64,000 bases of DNA from Beijerinckiaceae bacterium. GTDB taxonomy: Bacteria; Bacteroidota; Bacteroidia; Chitinophagales; Chitinophagaceae. The stretch covers positions 1 through 64,000 of the forward strand of contig CAJCIQ010000136.1 of NCBI GenBank assembly GCA_903970475.1, written 5' to 3'. This document shows, piece after piece, positions 21,368 to 29,498 of this stretch; position 1 is the stretch's first letter, and every line of letters begins with the position of its first letter. The translations under genes and the position numbers were made by a program. The notes beneath the pieces were generated by a model. It did not search any database and was not told the origin of the DNA. It worked only from the letters and a program-made list of their open reading frames with translations.

Positions 21368-21942
21368 CTAAAAATTAAAACCGGCTCCTCCGCCAAAAAT
21401 ATTGGCTTTGGTCTCATCCAGCGCTTTCATGTACATGCCCCTGATTTCAATATTGTGCCTACCCTTCCCTACGGCTATACGCATACCAATATCTCCCAAA
21501 GGGCCATAATTGATAATGGTCCAGTTCACGCTAACGGCATCTGGACTATTGCTTAAAAAGTAATTATATGATCCGTACTGTTAGCCAAATCCCGCGCCCA
21601 GGAAAAAAACTGTCCGGTCTTTGGTGTCAGCAGAGGACCCGGCACCGGCGTTTAAATTTAACACCATGGGAATCTTTACAATATAGCTAAACTTGTGGTC
21701 TATATTTTGGTTACTGTTGGAAAACCAGGCTCCGAGCGTCAGGGGAAGGCCAATAGACCAGGCGTAATCTTTCTTTATCCCGAAATTGTACCTAGGCGAA
21801 TAAGTAAGGCCAGCTGAATTGCATTTGTCCACCCAGGGATAAAGGTGTCCAAATAAGTGAACCCTACACCCTGGGAAAATGTCTGGGCTTTGACAGAAGA
21901 AAGGCCGCATAGGGCTATGATACACATGATTAAGCGCTTCAT
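21368..21942 (-). pseudogene. decayed outer-membrane beta-barrel protein gene
   Basis: The first frame from the ATG at 21942 gives a signal peptide (MKRLIMCIIALCGLSSVKAQ) and FSQGVGFTYLDTF, then goes out of frame near 21815-21830. The next frame continues with AGLTYSPRYNFGIKKDYAWS and alternating beta-strand sequence to an in-frame TAA at 21581-21583, and the same frame goes on (NIEIRGMYMKALDETKANIF, ending GGGAGFNF) to a TAG at 21368. A terminal Phe after beta-strands is the signature of barrel proteins. One frameshift and one nonsense change make it a pseudogene. Confidence 0.75.
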
Positions 21943-22057
21943 ATAGGTAAGAGGTTGATATTGTGGCTAATACCCACCAAGATAAATAGGACAATGGAAT
22001 CCTATTATATCCAAAAATGAATTAACTTAATATTGTAAGAATCTGAATTGTTCCCTT

Positions 22058-22438
22058 ATGCTTACGCACGATAAGATTGCTTTGCCCGAAAAATTAACAC
22101 CCAAAGAAGAAGCGGCCATGAAAGCCATTTGGTTGGCTGGAGAAGGAAATATCCAGTCCTTTCTGGATGTGATGCCTCCTCCATCCCCACCCTATACGAC
22201 TTTAGCCTCCACCGTGAAGAATCTGGAAAAAAAACATTTTGTAAGAGGAAAGCTCATTGGCAAGGTGTACCTGTATTCCGCCATTGTGTCAGAGGAGACT
22301 TACAAAGGCGATAGTATACGCGCCGTTGTTCAGGATTTCTTCGGCCAGTCCTATACGGATATGCTGCGTTTCCTCTTGCAAAACAAAGAGATCACCGAAG
22401 GAGATTTGAAAGAAGTGGTGGCTACTTCTTCCCTTTAA
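22058..22438 (+). CDS. BlaI/MecI/CopY-family transcriptional regulator
   Basis: A 126-residue winged-helix repressor. The N-terminus KLTPKEEAAMKAIWLAGEGN and the recognition helix YTTLASTVKNLEKKHFVRGK are the family's marks; the C-terminal half is the dimerisation helix region. Members control beta-lactamase or copper genes and are usually followed by a BlaR1-type membrane peptidase, but none is here. Its end overlaps the convergent antiporter gene by 17 bp. Confidence 0.85.
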   Translation: MLTHDKIALPEKLTPKEEAAMKAIWLAGEGNIQSFLDVMPPPSPPYTTLASTVKNLEKKHFVRGKLIGKVYLYSAIVSEETYKGDSIRAVVQDFFGQSYTDMLRFLLQNKEITEGDLKEVVATSSL

Positions 22439-24575
22439 AGAAGCGTTTCACCACGCGGCCCAGGCGATTAAAATTATTGATCTGCTCCTGAATCGGCATG
22501 AGCATCAGATCCTCTGTGCTCATACCTGGCTCAGAGACCTCTGCTTCGTTTTGTTCCGGATAGATAACGATGATGTTGTTGGCTGGAAAATGTTTTAGCA
22601 GGCGAGCTGGTGCATTATCCATGTAGTGCTGATAAGATAAGGTCCCTTTGCGGGCGCTAATAAACACCAACAAGTCGCTTACGCCAGCCACCCCTGAGGT
22701 GACGGGAATGAGCTCCTCCGGCTCTACAAGTAAGCGGTGGCCATAGTCCAGGGCCAATTGGGTACCCTTGATAAAAGCCTCACATGCGGTATATGTTCGG
22801 GGAGAACAACAGAAAATCAAACTGGCTCCGGTTTCCTTGGACAACCTTAAGAGCTTATGCATCCAATGGGAGAAGCCGATTTCATATTCAGCATTCCTGG
22901 CCACTGCAACCAGGATTTTATCTGTTGTATTTAAAGGTCCCGGAAAATGGCAGGAGTAAATGGTTTCCCTTACAGAGGAAAGAATGTTTTCCCTGGTGGT
23001 ACCAAACAAGGTGGAGAACAACCGATCCGTTGTACTTCCCTTTTCTTCCCACTCCAACACAAGGTCCGTCACACCAAGCTCTTTTACGGTACGGCCTATC
23101 CCATCTTCTACGTTCAGGTCAATGCGGGTGATGGCCTGCACCTCGTTTTCCGTTACCGAAGCCCGGGCAATTGTTTTTTCCAACATCCTGTTGCTGAGTA
23201 TGATCTGCGTCCTGGCCTCATCATCATCTTTGACGACGGCCAAAGATACGATGGGCGTATCCACCATACTTTCTTTGATCATAACAGCGAAATCCAGCAG
23301 TCCATCCACCTGACTATGCGGAAACACAGGCAGGAGTATCTTCTCGGCGGCCACTTCCAAAGCAGGTTTTTCATCCGCTTCAGAGACAGCCAACCTGGTC
23401 CCCGCACTCGATGTCACAAAGGAGGCCGTCATACAGGTAATGAGGATAAGGATAATGGTCCCGTTGAGTACATGCTCATCTATGATATGCATTTGGTATC
23501 CGATCAGGATCACCGCTATGGTAGCAGCGGCGTGGGCGCTGCTCAGGCCAAACATTACGTTACGTTGTGTTCCTGTATACCTGAATAGGAGTTGGGTAAA
23601 CCAGGCTGCCAGCCATTTACCGCATAGCGCTACTGCTGTCAGGACGCCGGCAATAAACAGGGCATAGGGGCCCCTGAGCAATACATGCAGGTCCACCAGC
23701 ATACCCACGCTGATCAAAAAGAAGGGGATAAACAAAGCATTACCGACAAATTCAATACGGCTCATCAGGGGGGATGTCGGTGGTATTAACCGGTTGAGGG
23801 CTAATCCCGCCAGGAATGCCCCGATAATGGCATCCACCCCGGCCAGCTCGGCTAAAAAAGCAGCCAAAAAAACCAAGGCAAACACAAAAATATAATGGGT
23901 AACCTTATCGTCTTTGAATTTCTTAAAGAACCAACGGCCTAACAAGGGAAATCCCCACAATACGACGGCAGAGAAAGCCACGATAGAAAGCCCCAGCCTT
24001 ATCCAAAAGCCTTGTCCCAGTTCCCCCTTTCCATATCCCGTAATAACGGCAAGAATTAACAAGACCAGCGAATCAGTAATAATGGTTCCCCCCACCGTTA
24101 TAGTGACCGCTTCATTTTTTATGATGCCCAGCCTGCTGGCAATGGGATAGGCCACCAGCGTATGGGTAGAAAACATACTGGACACCAGCAATGCAGGCAA
24201 AAAGGTAAAATGCAACACATAGGTACACACCACCATCCCTATACTAAATGGCATCAGGAAAGTAAGCATTCCAAACAATCCACTCCTGTTCCTGTTCTTT
24301 CGGAACTCATTCATATCCAACTCCAACCCTGCCAGGAACATGATGTACAGCAATCCGGCCTTACCAAACAGGTCAATGCTTCCCTTCTCTATGAGGTCAA
24401 AACCATGGTCCCCAATGGCAACGCCGGCAATGATCAATCCGATAATACTGGGAATGCGCAATTTACGGAGCAAAATGGGCGCCAATAAGATGATAAACAG
24501 TACCAACGCAAAAATAGGAACAGGGTCCTTTAAAGGCAGGTGCAGGTTCATCGATAGGAGTAAGTGTTGCATCAT
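22422..24575 (-). CDS. Kef-type cation:proton antiporter with C-terminal USP-like domain
   Basis: A 717-residue protein from the ATG at 24575; an earlier ATG at 24641 gives an unlikely head. Residues about 1-400 are a CPA2-type exchanger with 12-13 helices (IPSIIGLIIAGVAIG at helix 2; LAELAGVDAIIGAFLAGLAL, whose GVDAIIGAF holds the ion-binding Asp of the family). The remaining 300 residues are soluble and contain two universal-stress-like alpha/beta halves (ILLPVFPHS, ILVAVARNAEYEIGF). It lacks the RCK/TrkA-N domain of Kef proteins, so nucleotide regulation may come through the USP-like part. Inner membrane; K+ or Na+ export against protons. Confidence 0.88.
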   Translation of the reverse strand: MMQHLLLSMNLHLPLKDPVPIFALVLFIILLAPILLRKLRIPSIIGLIIAGVAIGDHGFDLIEKGSIDLFGKAGLLYIMFLAGLELDMNEFRKNRNRSGLFGMLTFLMPFSIGMVVCTYVLHFTFLPALLVSSMFSTHTLVAYPIASRLGIIKNEAVTITVGGTIITDSLVLLILAVITGYGKGELGQGFWIRLGLSIVAFSAVVLWGFPLLGRWFFKKFKDDKVTHYIFVFALVFLAAFLAELAGVDAIIGAFLAGLALNRLIPPTSPLMSRIEFVGNALFIPFFLISVGMLVDLHVLLRGPYALFIAGVLTAVALCGKWLAAWFTQLLFRYTGTQRNVMFGLSSAHAAATIAVILIGYQMHIIDEHVLNGTIILILITCMTASFVTSSAGTRLAVSEADEKPALEVAAEKILLPVFPHSQVDGLLDFAVMIKESMVDTPIVSLAVVKDDDEARTQIILSNRMLEKTIARASVTENEVQAITRIDLNVEDGIGRTVKELGVTDLVLEWEEKGSTTDRLFSTLFGTTRENILSSVRETIYSCHFPGPLNTTDKILVAVARNAEYEIGFSHWMHKLLRLSKETGASLIFCCSPRTYTACEAFIKGTQLALDYGHRLLVEPEELIPVTSGVAGVSDLLVFISARKGTLSYQHYMDNAPARLLKHFPANNIIVIYPEQNEAEVSEPGMSTEDLMLMPIQEQINNFNRLGRVVKRFFKGKK

Positions 24576-24654
24576 GGGCCCGTAATTTAACGCAATTGTA
24601 AGCAGGAATGATGCCGGAAAAGCGTTAATTTTACAAATCATAAATGGACTTTTT

Positions 24655-24945
24655 ATGCCGGCATCCCGCCCCTGGGAACTCGAAGATCAAGACCTGGAAG
24701 TACTGGAGGATCAGCCCTGGAGCTTGATTGTGTGGAATGATGAGGTCAATTCCTTTGATTGGGTCATTGAAACCCTCATTGAAGTCTGCCATCACAGCAC
24801 CGAACAAGCGGAACAATGTGCTATGCTTATTCATTTTCAGGGGAAATACGCCGTAAAAAAAGGTTCTTACGAAGAATTGGAGCCCATGTGTACCGCCATT
24901 ACCGATCGGGGGATTGGGGCCACTGTTGAGGCTTCTGTTACATAG
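24655..24945 (+). CDS. clpS: ATP-dependent Clp protease adaptor ClpS
   Basis: A 96-residue protein with the ClpS core: SLIVWNDEVNSFDWVIETL (the N-x-x-x-x-x-x-V-I-x-x-L pocket that binds N-degron residues), HHSTEQAEQCAMLIHFQGKY and the final strand IGATVEAS. It delivers proteins with destabilising N-terminal residues to ClpAP/ClpCP. The next gene, 2 bp downstream, encodes the transferase that adds such residues, so both halves of the N-degron pathway are coupled in one operon. Confidence 0.95.
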   Translation: MPASRPWELEDQDLEVLEDQPWSLIVWNDEVNSFDWVIETLIEVCHHSTEQAEQCAMLIHFQGKYAVKKGSYEELEPMCTAITDRGIGATVEASVT

Positions 24946-24947
24946 AC

Positions 24948-25631
24948 ATGCCCCTTTTCGCACTGGATCATAATATCGTTTTTCCTCCTGTTGAGCTTGC
25001 TGAGCCCGATGGACTCCTGGCTATTGGAGGAGATCTCTCCACTCAAAGATTATTAACAGCCTACCAAAAAGGTATATTTCCCTGGTATGAAGGGGAAACC
25101 CCGCTCTGGTGGTGTCCTGATCCACGTTGCGTTGTATTTCCGGAAAAATTGAAAGTATCTAAGAGCATGAAGGTACTGGCTAAAAAGGGACAATTCTCCT
25201 TTCGGATTAACCAGGATTTTGCCGGCGTCATCTCCGCTTGCAAACAAATAGAAAGGAAGGGGCAGGATGGTACCTGGATCACGGATGCCGTGGAAAAAGC
25301 CTACACACGCTTGCACGATCTGGGCTATGCCCATAGTGCGGAGACCTACCACGATGGGCTATTGGTGGGGGGCTTGTACGGTATACGACTAGGGAAGGTA
25401 TTTTTCGGAGAAAGCATGTTCTCCACCCAAAGCAATGCCAGCAAATTCGCATTCATCTCTTATGTGGAGCAACTCACAAACGAAGGCGTACAATTGATCG
25501 ATTGCCAGGTCCATACACCTCACCTGGAAAGCATGGGAGCAGAGATGATACCCCGCTCCCAGTTTATTCAACTTTTACATCAGCTTATTTCCCAAACTTC
25601 TTCTTCAACAGCGCCAAAGCGTCTTCCATAG
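24948..25631 (+). CDS. aat: leucyl/phenylalanyl-tRNA--protein transferase
   Basis: A 227-residue protein with all family marks: LLAIGGDLSTQRLLTAYQKG, GIFPWYEGETPLWWCPDPRC near residue 42, and the GNAT-fold core ETYHDGLLVGGLYGIRLGKV followed by FFGESMFS. It transfers Leu or Phe from tRNA to N-terminal Lys or Arg, making N-degrons for ClpS. Its last 47 bp overlap the end of the convergent tex gene, so the C-terminal 15 residues (SSSTAPKRLP) are shaped by that overlap. Confidence 0.95.
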   Translation: MPLFALDHNIVFPPVELAEPDGLLAIGGDLSTQRLLTAYQKGIFPWYEGETPLWWCPDPRCVVFPEKLKVSKSMKVLAKKGQFSFRINQDFAGVISACKQIERKGQDGTWITDAVEKAYTRLHDLGYAHSAETYHDGLLVGGLYGIRLGKVFFGESMFSTQSNASKFAFISYVEQLTNEGVQLIDCQVHTPHLESMGAEMIPRSQFIQLLHQLISQTSSSTAPKRLP

Positions 25632-27975
25632 TTTCGGATGTGGGAACATCTGGACCTGCGGATTTGCCAGTGCCTGCACGGCCGCCGGAGTGGCCACCCC
25701 CGCGACTACCAGAATGATCACCACTACGTCCTCCGGATTGTTCGCCACCTCGGTTTGAACCGCCCGCGCGGCCAGAACCGCCGGGGGCACCCCCAGCCTT
25801 ACCTGAACGTCCAGGGCCCTCAGAACGGCGGCCCCCAGCGCCCGAGGCTTTGGCCCCTTCCGGATCGGCTTGCTTAATGGATAAGGAAATGCGCTTGCGT
25901 ACCTTGTCCACTTCCAGGACTTTTACCTGCACCTGCTGATTGAGCTTTAATGCTTCGGAAGGATCACTGATGTATTTATGAGCGACTTCCGAAACGTGCA
26001 CCAACCCATCCTGCTTCACCCCAATATCTACAAAGGCGCCGAATCGGGTGATATTGGTAACAATGCCGGGAAGGATCATACCCGGCTGCACTTCTTCTAT
26101 GGAATAGATTTCAGCGAAGGAGAACTGGGTAGCCTCGCTTCGGGGATCCAATCCGGGTTTCTTCAACTCAGTAAGGATATCCTTTATGGTGTGTTCCCCA
26201 AAAGTATCATTGACATACTGCTTCACCGGAATCTGACCGATCAGTTTTTCGTTGCCGATCAGGTCTTTTACCGTAGTCTGGAGGTCTCCCGCCATTCGTT
26301 CCACTACAGCGTATGCTTCCGGGTGAACGGAAGAAGCATCCAGGGGATATTCACTCTCTTTAACCCTGAGGAAGCCTGCGCATTGTTCAAATGCTTTTTC
26401 TCCCAAACGGGGTACTTTCAACAGCTCTTTACGGGTGTTGAATTTGCCGGCTTCACTGCGGTAACGGATGATGTTTTCCGCCAGGGAAGGACCTATGCCA
26501 CTCACGTAGCTCAATAGGTGCTTAGAGGCTGTATTAAGATTCACGCCTACCTGGTTTACGCAGGATACTACGGTTTGATCCAGCCTTTCTTTAAGACGGA
26601 CCTGATTGACGTCATGCTGGTATTGGCCGACACCGATGCTTTTGGGATCGATCTTTACCAGTTCTGCCAGGGGATCCATCAGCCTACGACCAATACTCAC
26701 CGCTCCTCTGACGGTAATGTCCTGTTCAGGGAACTCTTGCCTGGCTATTTCAGATGCACTATATATCGAAGCACCGTCCTCATTGACCAGGAAGATGGGT
26801 AATCCCAGGTCCAGCTTTTTAATAAACTGTTCTGTTTCCCTTCCCGCTGTTCCGTCACCTACCGCAATGGCCTCCATTTTATAATGACTGATCAAATGCC
26901 TTACTTTGGCAGCAGAAGCATCAGCCCTATTGGGTTCATGTACGTAGATCAGGTCATTGATCAACAGTTCCCCCTTTTCATCCAGGCAAACCACTTTACA
27001 ACCTGTGCGGTAACCAGGGTCAATGGCCATTGTCCTTTTACCGCCTAGTGGGCTGCTGAGGAGGAGCTGGCGTAGGTTCTCCGCAAATACGGTGATGGCT
27101 TCCTCGTCCCCTTTGGTCTTTAGCAGGGTCCTAAGCTCACTCTCCAGGCTAGGCTGCAACAGTCTCCGGTAGGATTCCTTGACAGCTTTTTTCACCTGCT
27201 CACCTGCCGGATTGCTGGATTTGACGTATTGATCCTCTATATACTGAAGAGCCAATTCTTCCTCAGGGCCAATGGCCACCCTGAGAAAACCTTCCAGGAA
27301 TCCACGCAGCACCGCCAAAATACGGTGGCTGGGAACATCCTTTACGGGCTCTGAATAATCAAAATAGTCCTTGTATTTGATGGCTTCCGCTTCCTTATCC
27401 GTGACCACCTTGCTTTGAAGGGTGGCTTTTTGCTCAAATAAGCGGCGCATGCCTGCACGTACCACGGCGTCTTCGTTGATCATTTCGGCAATGATATCCC
27501 TGGCGCCTTGGAGGGCCTCTTCAGCGGAGGCTACAGCATCATTGATAAAGCCTTCTGCGCTGCCGTTGACATCCATGTCTTTTTGTTCCAGCAATTGTAA
27601 TGCCAGCGGCTCCAATCCATTTTCCCGGGCTGTTTGGGCTTTTGTTTTGCGTTTGGGTTTAAAGGGCAGGTAAATGTCTTCCAGTTCTACTATGGTCGTT
27701 GCTTTATTCAATTTTTCCTGAATAGCCTCCGTCATTTTACCTTGCTCGGTAATGGTCTTTTCGATGAAAGCTTTTCGCTCCGCAAATTCCTGAAGGAATT
27801 TAGCCGTATCCTGAATCTGTTGAATCTGGACCTCGTCCAGGGCCCCCGTTTTATCCTTACGGTAACGGGCTATAAAGGGTATGGTGGCGCCTTCTTCAAA
27901 CAGGGCAAGTGTGGCTTCCACTTGCTGAATACGTAATTGAAGTCTTGAAGCAACTTCTGAAGCAAACTGTAACAT
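25585..27975 (-). CDS. tex: Tex family RNA-binding protein with RGG-like tail
   Basis: A 796-residue protein. Tex N-terminal helices (ATLALFEEGATIPFIARYRK is the signature), a YqgF/RNase H-like domain (TMAIDPGYRTGCKVVCLDEK), helix-hairpin-helix motifs (VSGIGPSLAENIIRYRSEAG) and an S1 RNA-binding domain near 640-710 (GIVTNITRFGAFVDIGVKQD). After the S1 domain comes a roughly 65-residue tail of Gly, Ser and Arg (GGRRSEGPGRSGKAGG and similar), ending in an ALALLKKKFGK helix. Tex acts on transcription and RNA; the tail resembles RGG boxes that promote RNA binding. Convergent with aat. Confidence 0.93.
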   Translation of the reverse strand: MLQFASEVASRLQLRIQQVEATLALFEEGATIPFIARYRKDKTGALDEVQIQQIQDTAKFLQEFAERKAFIEKTITEQGKMTEAIQEKLNKATTIVELEDIYLPFKPKRKTKAQTARENGLEPLALQLLEQKDMDVNGSAEGFINDAVASAEEALQGARDIIAEMINEDAVVRAGMRRLFEQKATLQSKVVTDKEAEAIKYKDYFDYSEPVKDVPSHRILAVLRGFLEGFLRVAIGPEEELALQYIEDQYVKSSNPAGEQVKKAVKESYRRLLQPSLESELRTLLKTKGDEEAITVFAENLRQLLLSSPLGGKRTMAIDPGYRTGCKVVCLDEKGELLINDLIYVHEPNRADASAAKVRHLISHYKMEAIAVGDGTAGRETEQFIKKLDLGLPIFLVNEDGASIYSASEIARQEFPEQDITVRGAVSIGRRLMDPLAELVKIDPKSIGVGQYQHDVNQVRLKERLDQTVVSCVNQVGVNLNTASKHLLSYVSGIGPSLAENIIRYRSEAGKFNTRKELLKVPRLGEKAFEQCAGFLRVKESEYPLDASSVHPEAYAVVERMAGDLQTTVKDLIGNEKLIGQIPVKQYVNDTFGEHTIKDILTELKKPGLDPRSEATQFSFAEIYSIEEVQPGMILPGIVTNITRFGAFVDIGVKQDGLVHVSEVAHKYISDPSEALKLNQQVQVKVLEVDKVRKRISLSIKQADPEGAKASGAGGRRSEGPGRSGKAGGAPGGSGRAGGSNRGGEQSGGRSGDHSGSRGGGHSGGRAGTGKSAGPDVPTSETMEDALALLKKKFGK

Positions 27976-28024
27976 GCCGCGAATGTAAAAGAGGAAAACG
28001 AAAGAAAAAATTTTGAGTTACACC

Positions 28025-29383
28025 CTAGCTTACTTCCGCGAATTCTACCTTTTTGGAAGGCCATCGCTGAATGTACTTGTATATAAGACCACGGACATAA
28101 TCGTGATCAGGATAGGGCGTGAGCAGGTTTTTCAGTTCCTTTACCTGGGTTAGCAAAGTTCCTTTGGGAAGGTAACCCATGCCATAAAACCTACCTTGCT
28201 CCATGAGTATACAGGAAGTCTCTGTTTTATCCCCGTCAGGCATTTCCACTACAGCAAAGGTGGGCAGGTTTTTCCGTAGAAAAGCTACGGCCTCCATTAC
28301 CCGTGAATTGTAGTCCTGGACGCCTTCTCCTTTCTGCTCCGGCAAATAAGGCCCCTGGGTCCTGTCCAGGAAACACATGCGGGGGCAAAGATCAAACTGC
28401 TGTATGAGCTTACGCAGCATTGACTGGCCCTCTATCAGCAGGTTAAAGGTATAGACCGGTTCCAGGTGTTTTTTCTTCCCATCTATGACCAGGCGCAAAT
28501 ACCCTCTTTGGTCCTCAAACACATACAGACTATAGGCTTCCACCGGATGCTTATGGGCATAATTAAATATGGGCCATAACCGGCGGATCTCCGCATGTTC
28601 CAGGATAAAGGCCATGAGTTCGGACCCGCACACCTGATAGGTAACCTGGTGTATATGCCCCAAAAAAGACTGGCGCCTTGATCCGGTATCGTTGCCGGTA
28701 AAATGACCCAGCACCCTCTTTTTGAGGTTATTGGCCTTTCCAACATACACCACTTTCCCATGGGCATCGTGAAAGTAATATACACCAGGGGCGGTAGGCA
28801 ACTTTTGGGTAAGGGTTTCCGAAAGATGAGGGGGAAGGTTCTGCTCCTGGTGCTTGCTCTTCAACATGGCCTCCACATGGCCTCCATTGTCTTCCGCCAG
28901 TATACGATGAAGTACCTCCGCTGTAGCGGTGGCGTCTGCGCCAGCCCTATGGTGCCTGTCCATTTTGACACCCAATTGCCTGGTCAATTTGCCCAGGCTG
29001 TATCCCAAGAGGTTAGGAAATACCTTTCTGGAGAGGCGGACAGTACAAAGCTTTTTGGCGCTTAAGCCAAACCCGGCGTGTTTGAGGTGATGCTGTACGA
29101 AAGAATAATCGAAGTTGACGTTATGGGCAACAAAAATCTTGTCCTGCAATAATTCAAATACCCTGGGCGCTACCTCTTCAAATAAGGGAGCAGTGCTTAC
29201 CATCTCATCCTTTATCCCTGTCAATACCTGAATGAAGGGTGGAATGGGCTGCTTGGGATTGAGCAGGGTCTCAAAGGATTCCACGACTTTTACGCCGTCT
29301 GTAATGACGATACCGATTTCCGTGATGCCGTGTTCGCTGGCATGACTTCCAGTAGTTTCAATATCTACAACTGCATATAGCAT
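28025..29383 (-). CDS. DnaQ-type 3'-5' exonuclease fused to GIY-YIG nuclease domain
   Basis: A 452-residue protein. Residues 1-165 are a DEDDh exonuclease: VVDIETTGSHASEHGITEIG (Asp and Glu), AHNVNFDYSFV (Asp) and HHRAGADATATAEV (His and Asp). Residues about 190-285 are a UvrC/Cho-like GIY-YIG domain (PGVYYFHDAHGKVVYVGKAN, catalytic Tyr, Lys and Arg; Glu in ILEHAEIRRLWP). The last 165 residues are specific to this family. Such fusions are standard in Bacteroidota and probably take part in repair of bulky lesions. No other repair gene is adjacent. Confidence 0.9.
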   Translation of the reverse strand: MLYAVVDIETTGSHASEHGITEIGIVITDGVKVVESFETLLNPKQPIPPFIQVLTGIKDEMVSTAPLFEEVAPRVFELLQDKIFVAHNVNFDYSFVQHHLKHAGFGLSAKKLCTVRLSRKVFPNLLGYSLGKLTRQLGVKMDRHHRAGADATATAEVLHRILAEDNGGHVEAMLKSKHQEQNLPPHLSETLTQKLPTAPGVYYFHDAHGKVVYVGKANNLKKRVLGHFTGNDTGSRRQSFLGHIHQVTYQVCGSELMAFILEHAEIRRLWPIFNYAHKHPVEAYSLYVFEDQRGYLRLVIDGKKKHLEPVYTFNLLIEGQSMLRKLIQQFDLCPRMCFLDRTQGPYLPEQKGEGVQDYNSRVMEAVAFLRKNLPTFAVVEMPDGDKTETSCILMEQGRFYGMGYLPKGTLLTQVKELKNLLTPYPDHDYVRGLIYKYIQRWPSKKVEFAEVS

Positions 29384-29498
29384 GATCTGATGGCAAATTT
29401 AACCTATTTAGGATTTACCAAGTATATCCTTTACCAAGGCTTAACTTTCAGTGCTTCGCACACGCACCAGACAGCACCAGCGCACCTGGCGGCTCTCT

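Noticed and set aside
22947-23588. Plus-strand open frame of 213 codons inside the antiporter gene
   Set aside because: Antisense to a clear transporter gene; sequence shows no recognisable protein features.
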